From: Orthonyx spaldingii
Lineage: Eukaryota > Chordata > Aves > Passeriformes > Orthonychidae
Assembly (NCBI GenBank): GCA_013397795.1
Contig: VZTJ01004015.1
Span: forward strand, 1,563,115-1,627,114
Length of the DNA: 64,000 nucleotides
Reading direction: 5' to 3'
Of this stretch, positions 1-13,940 are shown one piece after another; within the stretch, counting starts at the first letter, position 1, and each line of letters starts with the position of its first letter. A model generated the notes under the pieces. That model saw only the letters and a program-made list of their open reading frames with translations. It was not told where the DNA came from and ran no database searches. The translations under genes and the position numbers were made by a program.

Positions 1-1791
1 ATACATGGAGACTGAAAACTGAGGCATATTGCAAAGGTGATATGGAGTAAGGCAAACTGTAACAACCGTGATGTATCTTTGAGACAGAACTTGGTACCAC
101 TAGTGGTTTGTACTTCATCTACAAAAGGCAAAATATCTGATGAAAAGTTGCTTGAAAATGGTACTGGGCTACCAACTGAGAGTTGGGACAGCAAAGCATC
201 TTGTAAGGTGCAAACCTAAATGTTAACCCTTTTTGGCACAGTTTGTCTTAAGTTATCCTAAGTGTTGTCTGACAACATGAAGACTTATCAGTTTCAAGAG
301 GAACTTGGATGAAAAGAGAGGTCCTTTTCTGTCTTGTTATCAGGAGATGAAGAAATCAGAGGCTGCCTCTCTGTGTGGCATCTCATTCTGTATTTCAGAG
401 CCTAGGGAACATCCACCACATAACGCTGTTTGTCATGTCTGTGTACGTCTGTGGGCTGCCTCTCTGACAATGTACATTTCTAGCCTATGCACAGGAAGTC
501 AAGTAAGGTATTAACTGATACTAAACAACTGTGGTACCCAGTAATATAGACCTGGGCTGCATGGGCCTGGCTCCCGAAAAGAGTCAAGGAACCTTCAATG
601 GAAAAATACTGTCCTTCTGACCGTCACTTGTTGATCATTAGCCAGTATCCTGCTGAAAACAGTGCTGAGTCAGCAGGGAGATGTCTGTAGCCCAAAGGAA
701 CCTGAGGGTGGGGTGGCAGGGGGGAAACCTTGGGGTGCAGTGTAGTATCAAAGCTCTGGGGAAATATTGTGGCAAGTAGACCACTCCTGCAAACTCTGTG
801 TGACTGTGTGACTCCAAAATCAAGACAGATTTTGTCCAAGGTCAGAGAACCTTGCATTTTGTACATGCTGTTCAGCAGATGGTTGACTGGCTTCCTTTAT
901 TCTGAGGTTTCCTGGGGATGAAAATCCCCAACACAGTGGACAGAGAATTGAAAGCACCCAAAAAGAAACAATATGTTCTTTGTGCTTTTCACCATTTGAA
1001 TGACTGTGTGGAAGGCTGCCCAACAAAATACTGGAGTCCTTCCGGGAACATGATCAGAGGGTCTGTTTGTTCTTTTGTCTTTGATAGTAAATGCAGCATG
1101 CCGATCTAATGTTTACTCAACTTCTTGGATGGATGAAGCACTAGAGGGGTCCGGGAAGGCATGATATTATATAACCACGATGACACTGGCAAACAGCACA
1201 GGTGCCAGGATTAAGAGCTACCCACTGCGTGTTCTAGGCCCTGACATGTTCAGTCTCCTGTTTAGACAGAGTCCCAGTAATATTTTAGAAACTGATTTCC
1301 AGGCAGGTGATACACCTTGGTGGTCTCCAACAACCATTTCATGGGCAGACCAAAGCTTTTGCAGAATGTTCAAAGTGCCCAGGAGTCTCCACGTCAATTT
1401 GGCTAAATGCTGAGTCAGGCATGAATAGACAGAACACATGAGGTAAAGCCTGAAGAATTAAACTGCATTCCATCAAGAGTTAAGATAAGCCCTCTTTAGG
1501 TAAGGTAAGATTTTCACTGGAATCTCCTCTTCTATTAAGCAACAAAGGAAATTTTTGAGATGGTTTCGATGAACATGAAACCATTAGGTGATTTGCGTGC
1601 AACAGGAAAGCAGAGAGTACACTACAGTGTAGAGAAGTCCTGTATAGATGCACTTGGCAAGATAGAAAGCCAAATATAGAGCATTCGAGAGTTTACTCTG
1701 TTGGATGGGTGCTTCTAAATGGTGTTCTTACTCCTGTTGGATTTTGGTTGCTACCCAGCGGCTGACATTTTTATTTCCTCCTCTATTTATG

Positions 1792-1807
1792 AATTAATTA
1801 ATTAATT
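1792..1807. repeat. (AATT)4 simple repeat
   Basis: Four perfect copies of AATT read directly from the sequence. It is a short microsatellite with no apparent function. Confidence 0.8.
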
Positions 1808-3140
1808 CCTCCTCTACTATATGTGTGTAATGCACTGAGTATAAACTCACTGAGAAAAACTTGTGCACAACTATTTCAAGAGAGGTATGTACTTTGTTTG
1901 CTACAGGTAAAATTTACTTAATTTCTGGTATTTCTTAGCATTCTATTGTTTTTTAACTTATTACTAAACAGTTTTGAATAGACTGTGGAGTTCAGTGACA
2001 CAATGTCAACTTACTCCTTATTCCAATGAATACATACATACTAGAACTGGGTTCTCTGACAGTATTTTGATTGGAATTGTGCTCACAGACCAGGAACAGC
2101 AGTGGAATGAAACTCTGGCATACTTTTTGTTCAGCATATTGCTTGCGAACTGCTAGATGATGATGATGATTACAGTCATAAAATCTCCACCATTTCATGT
2201 GATAAGGAAAGAAATACAGGTTTGTGTAAAATATCTGTGCCACAGAAATACACATGCAGGAGAGTTTAACTTCATCTAAGATGGCTGTCTATCTAATAGA
2301 GCTGCTTAGAGTTTCCAGAGGGCTTAGGGCAAAAGATTGTAACATTTTCAGCAAAACATATTCCATAAAGTAACACATTTCAACCCTTCAGAGGAAGAAC
2401 CTGAAAGCAAACTGATTTCTGCCCTTTTCTTCCCCCTTTGAGACACAGAATTATACCCATGCTAAAATACAAACTCCAGATTGTTACTCTAATCTGTTTC
2501 ACAATAAAAAATACAGGAATTTTGCTATAAAAGCTGTCCAGCAGTTTAAATGGAACTATTTAAAAGGAGTAAAATAAAAGTGCACCTTTTGCCCACAAGT
2601 TTTACTTTTTTGTCTAAGTAGAATTTGAACTCCATCTACACTTCTAGAATTCAAAAATAAGAAAAAAGAAATTAAGTGGAAATATAACTTACTTGACCTC
2701 CTAAATTTGAGAGGGCCAAGCATTGTCATTTGATGGATGTTCCTGCCAGTTCTATTGTACACCTAAAAGTACCAAAGAAAAACAGAATATCCAGAAGAAA
2801 TACTATGGGGAGCATGCTGCTTTTATAATGGAACAAAGTAGAGTGCAGGGTTAGCTCTGGTTTTTCACCCCTATGAAAGCATGACCAGCTGAGAAGTTGA
2901 GTCCCAGGGACCAGGACATCCTTAGAACCACACCTGAAGGAGGAAGTTCATGCTGGGAACTAAAACCAGTAAGGCATTCTTGGCAGTTTAGCAATCTCCA
3001 GTCCTGAAACAGATTGCAGATATTCCCCAGATGTGAAGTTCTAAAAGCCAAGGCTCCACAGCAGCAAGCTGAACGAGTTAGAAAGGAAGCAGGCAAGGCT
3101 CTCTAGCAAGGTACTGCATGATATCAGAAGCCCTTTAAAA

Positions 3141-3163
3141 TATATCTATATCTATCTATATAT
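3141..3163. repeat. TATC/TATA imperfect microsatellite
   Basis: An imperfect run of TATC and TATA units seen directly in the sequence. It is probably length-polymorphic. Confidence 0.7.
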
Positions 3164-3890
3164 TCTTTGCCAATTACACATTTAAACAAATCACAGCTTA
3201 CTAGTGAAAACTTATTGGATAGAAAATTGATGACCATTCCTACTATTGTTTTTTTATAAGGCCTCCATTCACAGTTGGAAGAAACATTATTTCTTACATA
3301 ATTTGTTCCACTTGACCTTTCAAAATAAGATCTAGCAGATCTAACTAAAATTAAAAAGCTAAAGCAATAGAAGCCTAGTCAGATGAAGGAAAAGGAATGG
3401 AAATCTCACGTTCTATGTCTTCCTCCAGTGTTGTGAAACCAAAGTCATCAATTTTTTAGACTCTATTAATCTCTGATAAGTTATCTCTAACAGACATACA
3501 TGAAGAGGTGTAACATATCTTGACTTTATGCTATAGATGCAAGGAATATACCTCTAATATTGATTTGTGCTCTATTTTAAGAGATTATATTAATTCGCTC
3601 AGTTCTAAACCATTTTTAAAAGCAGTAAGCCCCATCCTTAAACTCTGTGCTGCCAGATAGACAAAATGTTCTATGTGGATAGTAATCTATTAACATAATG
3701 TTCGTTTATGGAAAGAAGCAATTTTTAGGAAAGCAGCTTTTCTTTCTGGAAGGATATGCATGACCTGATGGCCTACAGATGTGTACTGAGCACTGCCTTT
3801 GGCTGCCTTCATAGAGCACCAGATGGTCTCACATCATGAGATTCCTCTCACATATGAGTATTGCAGTCTATATGCTTAGTCACTAGAGCT

Positions 3891-4096
3891 ATAAATAGTC
3901 TAATTCCTACTTTTTTTTTTTTTTTTTTTTTTAACCCAAAAAACCAATACGCCACTTTACAGGGGAGNNNNNNNNNNNNNNNNNNNNNNNNNNNNNNNNN
4001 NNNNNNNNNNNNNNNNNNNNNNATATAAAAAGTCTAATTTTTTTTTTTTTTTTTTTTTTTAACCAGCAAAACTCATCAGCCACTTTCAGAGGGAGA
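3891..4096. repeat. Near-duplicate flanks of an assembly gap
   Basis: Two similar blocks lie on either side of the run of N. Left block 3891-3967: an ATAAATAGTCTAATT-like start, 22 T, then AACCC...CCACTTTAC and GGGGAG. Right block 4023-4096: ATAAAAAGTCTAATT, 23 T, then AACCAG...CCACTTTCAGAGGGAG. The order of landmarks is the same and the spacing nearly so, with scattered differences. This could be a real tandem duplication. More likely one genomic copy was represented twice when reads broke at the homopolymer. Confidence 0.75.
3968..4022. other. Assembly gap (55 N)
   Basis: A run of 55 undetermined bases. It sits just after a long poly-T tract, a usual place for assembly failure, and between two near-identical flanks, so its true size may be zero or negative. 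Confidence 0.99.
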
Positions 4097-5781
4097 TCTT
4101 TCTCAAGGAATTAGCAACAACTTGAACACATGGCTGGTCCAAATAGTACTTGTTAAAATTTACAAAAATGCAAGTGTATCAAGTAGTATCAAAAGAAAAA
4201 AAAAAAATCTTTGATTTGCTGCCCTGAACTCCCACAAAGAAATTTAGCTTTTAGTGGTTGATGTGGGAGGCAATGGTAGGAAGGAGATGGTAACAATTGC
4301 TAGTCAAAGCTTCAACCCTTTGCCTAGTCTGTCTTCTTTTGGAATTCGCCATATGTATTCTTTATTGCAAAAATCTGTTAATCATTATTGTTCTGCAGAA
4401 AGCACTCTGGTTTTCATATCAGATTCCCATGGTTTCTGCTGGGAATGGTTCTTAAAACAGCAGAAAGGAGCCTCTCCTAACCCTGCGCATACTGCATTAT
4501 TCTCAGCATGACCTCATGATACCACATTTCTGTTATATTGTGCTTTTACCAGAAAGCCATAAAGAATGTCAAAAGACTATGAAATGGTTTGGTCTAAACC
4601 TCATTGAAGAAATAATTGGAAAAAGACTAATGTTAACTTCAGAGGTTTTCAATTCCAAAGGATTCTTTTCACTCTGTAGTGCATGACTCCTTCCTCACTT
4701 TTCTGAAAAATGGTGAATTTGGAAGGGACTGAAACCTAAGTTCCAGTCCCAAATTCTTCACATATTTTGGGGATGTACTAACTGAGGTCTGAATTGTGCA
4801 GCTGACCCCCCACCAATGGCTGAATCAAGCACCTCGGTTACAGGCACCTTAAGGGCATAGGTTATTTGTGCCTGTTTAAAAAAATGAACCTATTTGGTTG
4901 CCATACATGTAATGCACTGGGAGGGTGGGGATAAGGGAAAAGGTCACCTGTAAACTAGAAAGTTTAACCAATGGTTTGTCTGCAATTAAAAGCAGAAAAT
5001 CCAAGTCAGTAACATTTCAGTTTTGGTTGCCTAAACCAAAATTTTTTATTGTGGGCCTAAACATTATTTGGTTTCAATTTGTGTAAGTGAAACCCTCAGG
5101 TTTAGGCAAATTCAGACATCTCTTCATTCCTTTTATTTTTTTTTTAAGTAAGAAAAAAAGGTTTTCTAGACAGGTAGCATAACAAAATATCTGAATATAT
5201 TTTGCTAAATAAACTTTAGTTTCATTTAAATAAACATCAGTTTGCATTTTCTGTATGGTTTTTGGTTTTGCTACAAATGAAACTAGTTAAATGATCTCCA
5301 CAGTGAGAAAGAAATAACTCCCTTTTTAGAGGACAGTTTCTCTCAAAGCCCTTTTAGTTTCGTACACGTTTTGAGGATTAGCTCCTCTCCCATGGCATTG
5401 CAGATTTGACTCACGTACTATGATGAGGAGTGGAAAGCACTCTGTGCTCACAGCTGTGTTCTGTGACAGATGTTGGAACTGCTATGAAATGCCTTATATG
5501 GTATTGCCCTGGCTGGGCCTGTAGCATATTTTTCTGAGATGGTTTTGCATTATTTGTATGCAATAAAAAGTTAAGTAATCCAAAACCTGCAGATGTGTGA
5601 TGATGAAAAGGCTTGCAGGGATTAAGTGATGTAGGCTTTTAAACATATAAACAACAAAACCAGCTATCAGTAGTCTCTAGTGATATGGCTTAATCTGGTT
5701 TGTTATGAGAGATTATTGAGCCTTTATCTTTTCACTTAATGAGAATAATAAAGATGTTAGAGAATAAACAGAGTCACAGGT
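4097..5781. other. Intergenic, no gene recognised
   Basis: AT-rich unique-looking sequence. The only open frame of note (85 codons from 4254) has no similarity I recognise, and I see nothing functional here. Confidence 0.6.
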
Positions 5782-6150
5782 TCAGCCCAGGGAAGAGGAG
5801 ACTGAGGGGAGACCTCACTGCAGTCTTCAACATCCTCATGAGGGGAAGCAGAGGGGCAGGCACTGATCTCCTCACTCTCTTTTCCAGTGACAGAACCCAA
5901 AGTTCAGAACCTCAGGGGAGGTTTAGGTTGGATATTAGGAAAAGGTTCTTCACCCCACAGGTGGCTGGGCACTGGAACAGCTCCCCAGGGCAGTGGTCAC
6001 AGCACAAGCCTGACAGAGCTCAAGAAGCATTTGGACAGTACTCCCAGGCACATGACGTGACTCTTGGGGATGGTGCTGTGCAGGGCCAGGAGCTGGACTC
6101 GATGATTGTAATGAGTCTCTTCTAACTCAGCATATTCTGTGATTCTATGA
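5782..6150 (+). mobile_element. CR1 LINE, 3' fragment (sense)
   Basis: This is the 3' end of an avian CR1 non-LTR retrotransposon. Recognisable stretches in order are the 'gagactgaggggagacctca' segment, the 'ggtttaggttggatattagg' segment, 'ggcactggaacagctcccca', the 'tttggacagt...gggatggtgctgtgcagggccaggagctggactcgatgat' region (quoted only in part), and the terminal 'tctgtgattctatga'. CR1 copies are typically 5'-truncated and end in short repeats of this kind instead of poly(A), as here. The 128-codon open frame through it (5739-6125) is a decayed remnant or chance frame and not a host gene. Confidence 0.95.
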
Positions 6151-9100
6151 AAGCTTCATTCCACTTTCTGCTTCATATTATAGTCAGAGTCTTCAAGATC
6201 CAAGTAAAAATACCCTTCAAACTGGGGAAACAGCCCCTATTCGAAGAAGCACAAATACATGGCTTACAGATTTTAGCTGTATGTATTAGTAACTATGAAT
6301 GCAATGCAGAAGGTAAAAATTACTACTTTCACAAAGCCTGTACCTGTACTCTATACCAGTTGTGTTCCTTTAGGATACTTTTGTTATACTCTTACATAAG
6401 TATATTTGTCAGTTCTTCTGAAGAGCTGCTTCATCCAGTCTAAGGTGTGAAATATTGAAGGGTCATGGTAATATCTCATTGTAAATAACTGGTGGATAGT
6501 TAAAAATGTCTTTATCTATACTATATATGTGCATAGGTTCATCTGTTCATACACTATCCTTTTCTTTGTAATTTCTACTTTTTTTTTCAAAATGCCTTAT
6601 TATCCTAGTGAACACCAAGACCTCAGCATGGTGCCTTCATACCAGCTGTAAAAAGATGTCTCAGTTGTAAAGAGCTGTATAGATGAGACAGTGTGGAGGA
6701 AGGAGATACTGTTTCCACAGGCAACATATAGGAGCATGAGATGCAAGACAATGGTGGCCTTGTTTTTTGGACTTGGGTATAGATTATGTGGAGCACAGAA
6801 ATATGCCAGAGTTCACAAATCCCCTTCAATTCTTAATAATTTTCACATTTACACTCTTAACTCTTGTTCTTTTGTTGATTAGGGCTGTTCAGCTGGATTC
6901 CCGTTCTTCCTTCTAGTCTCTGGATTCTAGGATCATTCCTTCTGCCCTCCAGTCTCTCTTGTCCATTTCATTCAGTGTTTCCTCTTCTCCTTTTCTGTCT
7001 CCCCTTCTGAGTACTTCCTCCCTTAGTAGAATTTCATCCCTACTAAGCATTCATAAGCCACCTCTCTCTTCCCCTTGATACAGTCTTTGATTTCTCTCAC
7101 TCTTTTTCTAACCTGTTCATTTTCTCTTACTAGGAATCTTCACACAGCTGGTTCTAGAATGATGTGATTGTAGTGGGACTAAGTCTAACTACCAGGAGAA
7201 CTTGTACTTCAAATACTTTCAGATTTAGCACTGCAGTCTAAAGATCTCATACCTATTTTTCAGTTACCTTCAATGTTCCTGTTAGAATAAGCCTAGCAAA
7301 CTTCTATCAAAAAAAGAAACACCAATACATTTTTCTACCCTGGTTCCACTGTCAGCAAAACTTGGTACACTTCTTATAATGTTCACTGAAGTTCTTCAGG
7401 AGTACCAGCACCCAGACAATGGGGAACATGAAATGTACTCATTTTTTTAGGATAGTTTTGAATGTAGTTGCATACAACTATCATTTCCAGAGAAGAGCTA
7501 GCAGACACACCCTCTGGTAAACGAGACAATCCTGACTAGGAATTTGAAAAGCAGGAAATTACCTTGCATGTGACAGCACCTTACTGTGAAAAAAACCCCA
7601 TATCTGTGACAATTTTAACAGTTCAGCACTCTGCCATTGCCAGCAAGTTTTTCATGGTGCTGTGCCACTTTCTGTCCTCTACTGTTGGCTTTAAAGCATT
7701 TTAATCCTGAAATTTTAAATGCTAAATTAGAAAGGTAAACTGTATCTTCATCAATGATTCCATTTGTTTTAGTAAACAAGATAATGAGAAGGTTATTATA
7801 GCATCTGAGACAGAAAGTCACTGAGGATGAGGATGCAAGTGAGCCTAAATGACCTGATGGGGTCACTCTTAACATCTCCTGACTATTTATTTCCTTGCTG
7901 TTGATCCAAATTAAAGCCTCTATACCACCTCTACTTTTAATCAATCACTTCACACCAGCATCAAAGCTGAACTTCACAGAAGAGGCATATAACTCAAAGC
8001 TACAGTTTGGATCTTTGTGTGAGAGGATCCAACTGTGCAATCCTCTGTTTGTTCAGATGTGCTTTTCTTCTCAGCTGCTCACTCATTTCCTCACATACAA
8101 TGAAATATCCAGGTTTCCCAATAAGTCCTCTGATATAATGTTATTTTATGGAAGCTTGTATAAGAAAACCCAGCAGCTTCTAACCTTTCAGGCTGACTAA
8201 TTTCCAGTCCCTTTCTTTATAAGCAGAGGTGTTAGTCATTGCTCCCCACTGTTCTGTTCAGGGGTGTTGCCAAGCCAGTTTGTAGTAATGCCATATTTTG
8301 GAAGACAGATGTATCGGTCCCAAACCTCTCTTCATCCCATAATGTTTTTGCAAAGAAAGCTCCATTATTGCCATTCCAACCGTGCCTAGAAACATGTGCG
8401 TGCAAAATCAGATTTTTCCCCTTAACACTGGAATATCTGTTGACCATGCTCATGAACTACAATCAATGCCAAAAAGCTACCAGTGCTTCCAGGGCAGTAA
8501 CATCTAAACTCTGGGTTCACCTAAGGAGAGGCATATCAAGCATTCTGTTAAGTCCTGAGACCAGATGAAGACCAGCTGCCTGTTTGCCTGGGAAAGGGGA
8601 GCAATTCATCCTGACAGCAACTGGACATGCTCAGAGTGGAACAGCTGCTAAGGTACAGCCTGGGGCAGCGAGAGGGAGGCAGTGAGTGAGAAACCATATA
8701 GACTGGGAGACTCCTGTGAGAAGGGGACTCACCTGCTGCAGGGGGCAGCTCTAGTGCCAGTATGACCTGTGGTGGGTAGAAGGCAGCTTTAATAATGTGA
8801 GGTAGGCGTGGACATGTTTAGTTGGCCCTGCAAACCAGATATCTATGGTGGTTTTACAGACAAGTTCTAGACTAGTCCAGTGACAAAAAAGCCCAACTAT
8901 AGTTGGCAGATATGGAGTGTCCAGGAGCAGAACACAGCAGAACAGTGTTTTCTACTATTATAGATCCACATTTTTCTGGTTTGTTATTTGTCTGTCTAAT
9001 GATATACAATTCTAATGATGTACAACCTACCTTAAAGGAAAAGGCATATGTGGTATGGAAGGGCCTTACGTCCTCCTCACATCTCTGACTGGCACAGCTC

Positions 9101-12100
9101 AATATTGTGTCTTCCTATTTTCTATAGCCATGAGGATGTCCTGTGGTTTACTGAAAAGATAAGACTACAGACTATAAGAGTCAAAGTAAGTGGATTTGTC
9201 AAACACCTGCAGAACAGCCATCTTGTCCTTCCCTTGATGAACCAGTACCCCAGGAATCTTGAGCTGTTGCATATGTAGCAATATTCAAGATCTGTTCCAT
9301 TGCATTACTAAACTCACAAACATGAAGAAAGTGTTTTTAGTATTAATAATAAATTCCTGACCTTTTTTTGTGCAGTCAGCCTCTCACCATTCATTCTATG
9401 ATGCAATAATAAAAGAAGGAAATGAGAAATGGAAATTCTGGCACCAAAAGACAAGCTCAGAGCAGAATGAAAAGGAAGTGAGTGTCTCTACATACTGATG
9501 ATTGAAAAGGTGTATTACAGGAAAGCAGTGTCCAAAATCTTCTCCATTAATTCATAGCTGAGGGTAAGAGAGTTTTCAGCTTATATTCTTTTTAACAACA
9601 TGAGATGTGAAGTTATTTATTTAATTAAAAGAATGCGAATGCATTTTATAAAAATTTTGAAATCAGCATGTGTTTATCTGATTCCATTTTTACAGTGAAT
9701 CGATTTTGATTCCTTTAATATGACTTTCTTTGAGATCTTGATCACTTTTGAAGAAAAGAGAAGCAAACTGTATTTCATTTTAAAAGCCTTTGTCATCAGT
9801 AATAGAAGACTTCATCAGCTGGAGTGCTAACCCCCAGATTTGGTCTCCTCCTAACACTGTGTCAGCTCTGAGCCTTGTTACCCTTGCACAGCCAATTTGA
9901 TCACAGGAATACAAAAGTTGGGATCTGAGAAGAAAAACTTCCTAGTCACCTTGTATTTGCATAAACTGCTTCTAAGATATCTCATCTAGGTAGGAGCTCC
10001 CTCCTCCTGCCCTGCCAGATTTTATGAATGATCCAGACTCCGAACTCTACAGTTTTTCCAAGTAACACTTCAGTTCACCTGCATATTTCTAGATACACAA
10101 TCATGCTAAGTTTTCTCTTTTTTGGGTCTATTCAAAGCAGAACTCATAACCTCTCTCACAAGGTCTCTGATAATGATCAGCAGCTTTTCACTAAAGTGGG
10201 TAAAGTGACATTCTCCTCATACCAAGAGGTGTGAGGAGAATTTGTAGCTATTTTTCTAAACTTTGTGGAAACATTCTTTTCTCTGGTAAGTGTGTGCTAC
10301 CAGATATCACCTGCCATTTCTTAAGAATGCAACAGAACAAGTACACTCACCCATGGCAAGGCATTTTAGGTAAAAGTAGATTTCTCATACCATTAAATCT
10401 TTTAGGTAATACAACAGTCAGATTTTTTTTTGCCTTTTTTGCAGTTTCCATTGAAAAAGACTGTGCTGATGGGATAGCATATCAGCAGAAGAAATTTCAA
10501 ATTACCAAGTCCCTTGTGGTTTGACAGCACAGTAGACTGTGTATTTTGGCTGGTATATTATATTTAATATGTACAGAAATAGAGTGCTCTCTCAACAATT
10601 GTATGGCATGCCATACAAGATTCAGCAAAACAACACAAAGAGATTGAGACAATACCTAAATAAACACATAAGCTGAAAGTCTGCAATTTTTCCAGAGGAT
10701 GAAAATGCCTATTTCCCATTAAATTAATGAGTATGGATTTTCCATATCCCACATATATCTTTGACCTGCAAATATTTTGTAAGCGTTCCTAAAAGAATGG
10801 CTTGTGAGTTCCCCTGCTCACTGGTTTTTGCAACACATTTATTAATTAACTTGTTCTTGAGCAAAGCGTCAATAATCGAGAATGCTACAGACTGAATTAG
10901 ATGATCAGCTACTTCTGCTAAGCCTTTTATTGGGGTTATACTGTCACAGACGTAAGTAACCAGAATAAAAGTTAGTAAAGCATAATTCTGGTAAAGCAAA
11001 ACACCAGTAGGACCCAGCTCCTACTTTTAGATGTTCGTGAGGGAAAGAAAAAGGGGAAAAAAAAAAATGCCCCACACCAAAAAATCCAGTAAGATGTACT
11101 GCTGAGAGAGAAAATAAAAAATCTATGCTAATTAAAAAAAAAATCGGGAAATGCACTGAGTTCCTATTTCACAAAAAGAATTACATATCCTTCATGCTAC
11201 TATCCTTTAGCAGCTAAATTACTTTTCTTCAATGAAAACTTGTAACACAGGCTTGAAAAACACATGACTTGTTTAGAAAAATTAATTTCCTGAAAATTTA
11301 AAGAATGTCCATCTTATTTTTCTGACCAGTTCACCCTTCTGTCATAATATTATGCTGCAAATGCAGAGTTTTGTGACCTTTCAAACCCCTGTGGTTAATT
11401 CTTTGTGCTGCTATTTAATAATGTCAACAGATACGGAAGAATCTTGCTGATAATATATTGATAGTTTTGGGGGTTTGTTATAGTTGGTTCTTTTTTTCCC
11501 CCTTTGTCATTGCACAGGTTACAGGAAGAAAAAAATAATTAGATCTATTTCTGCATACTCTAATGAAGCACACTTGATCTTAGCAGAGATGTATTAGCAC
11601 AAATAACAATTAAACCCAAGATAAATAATTTTGGCAGAAATTAAGCCGTTGAAAGAGTTCCTTGTGAACAGGACATGTTATGATACTCCAGAGATTTTCA
11701 ACAGTGGAGTTACACAAAGAATTCATGTGGCCAAGGACAAGAAACTTGATCATGCCAAGAGGAGTGGCATTTACTATGTCAGTACATACATCAGTCAGCA
11801 GTACAGGAATCTGATACAGCAAACAACTTCAAATGCAGCTGGACTGTATAATCCCTTGAAAAACAAACTGATGTGAGCTCATCTGTATCGGTAAACTAAA
11901 CTCATCAGAGGTCAAGGAGCTTTCCACAGAAGCAGTTATGCAAAAGGAACAAACTGTACCCACCTATGAGCACGTGCAGAAATACACATTGGGACATTCC
12001 CCAAAGTGTAGGGGGAAAATGAGCAGAAAGAAGGCAGCAAAGCATAATCAGGCCTCAAGCTCCCTCTCAAAGATGGTGCAAAGTAAAGATTTCCAATGAC

Positions 12101-13940
12101 TTGTTCTTCCTCTTGGTTGGTGGGATCCAGGCTGCCCAAGATTGAACAAATGGCTGCCATTTAGAAAAGAGCAACAGTAAACTATGAGGTAAAAGAGGTA
12201 CTAATAAACCTTTATGGATTTTACCACAGGAGACAGCTGGGATGCCACAGGGCATTACAACTCTAATTCACCAACTTGTTGAGCCATTTCAGCTCAGGAC
12301 TAAGCCTTTCACACTTAGTCTTCCTGACTAAAATAGACTAACTACTAAATTACATTTCCAGGATTTCAATATTTATCATGAAGCTTTCAATCACACTAGT
12401 TATTTTTACAGTCTGCTTTTCTACAACATTTTATTTGCCCATAAACTGTGAAGTCTTGTTATTTGTATATGGCACCTTTGCCCAAATGACACAGGTGTCA
12501 TTAGGTGCACAGAGAAGATACAAAGATGCATGACCAGAATTTTGTTTTCATTCATCTGAGATTAATTTACATGAGAGGTGTCTCTCAAGCTGTTTCTGCA
12601 AAGGAGGCACGCTAGACCAGTCCTAGAGGTTTTAAATTTGCAGCTTAAGGAAGTGTCTGAGTAATAGCATCTGCCTCATAAAGATATTTTGCCATTGTGA
12701 ATAATCTCAAGCATTACAAAACCCATAATAATATTTACATCTAATGTTCTGCTTTGCAGTGACCATTGAAAAATTGCATCTTGTTACTGATCTCTAGATT
12801 ATCTAGCTTTAATTTTCAAGCACTATCTGGCATCACTAGTGCATCTGTAAACTTAAAAGAGTCACCTCTTCTGCAGACAGTTTCTTTTAGGTTAGCAACA
12901 GTTGTTTCTTGTTCTTCACATCAACAAGTAAACAAGTAGAATTAATTTATTATCGAACTAAGGAAGGCATATTTTTCTATTCTAAAATTATTCTGTTATT
13001 ATACTAATTATTTTTGTTATTACACTAAAAAGAAACAGTTAAACTCTATACTTATTGCTCATTGTTTCTAAAAGGGACACTGGATAGTGACTAAAAACAA
13101 TTGGGATAATTGAGTAACTAGAGAAAGTAAAACAATTGGAAGAGATCATAATTTTTCTGATTCTATGACTCAAACCAGTTCATGTGTCTAGGCAGGAAAG
13201 AGACTGAAGGTATTATAAAACACAATGCATTGTTCTTTTTCCTTTTACTCTTCAGCTGGAAGAAAGGACTACAATTATTTCTCTTGTAATCACTAGCATT
13301 AATTGTGCCTCTAATGCAGTACTGAAATGCTTAAATGTAAGTTGGTGCTACCATGTTTGATCTATGGTGAGTCAACTCTAGGAGCTAAGATAGTAGAAAA
13401 TTACTATTTTATATTATTCATTTTCTGGCAGTTTACCTGTCAAAACTGTTATACCAAAGGCTTATGTCAAAACATGTAAGGAAATAGGGTTGTGGCAAAA
13501 CTAAATTACCTTGGCTGAAGTCATTCTGGAGCTGCAGTTTCACTGTAGGATTGATCTGATTCTAACATCTGCAAATGAAAGCATCTCTCATTAATCTGTT
13601 TACTCAGTGCAACAAGAATGCCCTTGCAGATGACAATGATTTAAGCTCTAGGTTCTTTCCAGGAAGACAAAGCCACCGAAAAGCTACAGATGTGTGAGTT
13701 AACTCTAATGCTGCTTCTTGGTGTATTTGTAGCAGTGATGCTATAGAAACTAAAGAAACATAGCACATTAGGAAAGTTCAAAACTTTAGAAGAAAGCTAG
13801 GTCAAAATTACTCTTATGGTCTCAGGGGTGAAAGGCAATATTCACCTTTGCAGTGGCAGCAAAGAAGATGCCAAGAATGAACCGGTGAGGGACTAGCCAA
13901 GTCTGAACAGTCTTGGTGCAAAAAATGGGGTCTTTGGAGC
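6151..13940. other. Intergenic, no gene recognised
   Basis: About 7.8 kb of AT-rich sequence with only short unrelated open frames (up to about 109 codons) on both strands. I saw no transposon ends, RNA genes or splice-bounded coding segments. A C/T-rich stretch at about 6900-7130 is the only compositional feature. Confidence 0.55.

Larger units (their letters stand above)
1..3890. other. Intergenic, no gene recognised
   Basis: AT-rich sequence with only short, unrelated open frames (under 90 codons) on both strands. None resembles a known family, and none is bounded by convincing splice sites with a coding-like frame. It contains small simple repeats: an ATTA-type run at 1792-1807, a GAT run near 2157-2175 and a TATC/TATA run near 3141-3163. 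In mammals the side of F3 away from ABCD3 is a long gene-poor interval before SLC44A3, and this region fits that picture. Confidence 0.6.
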
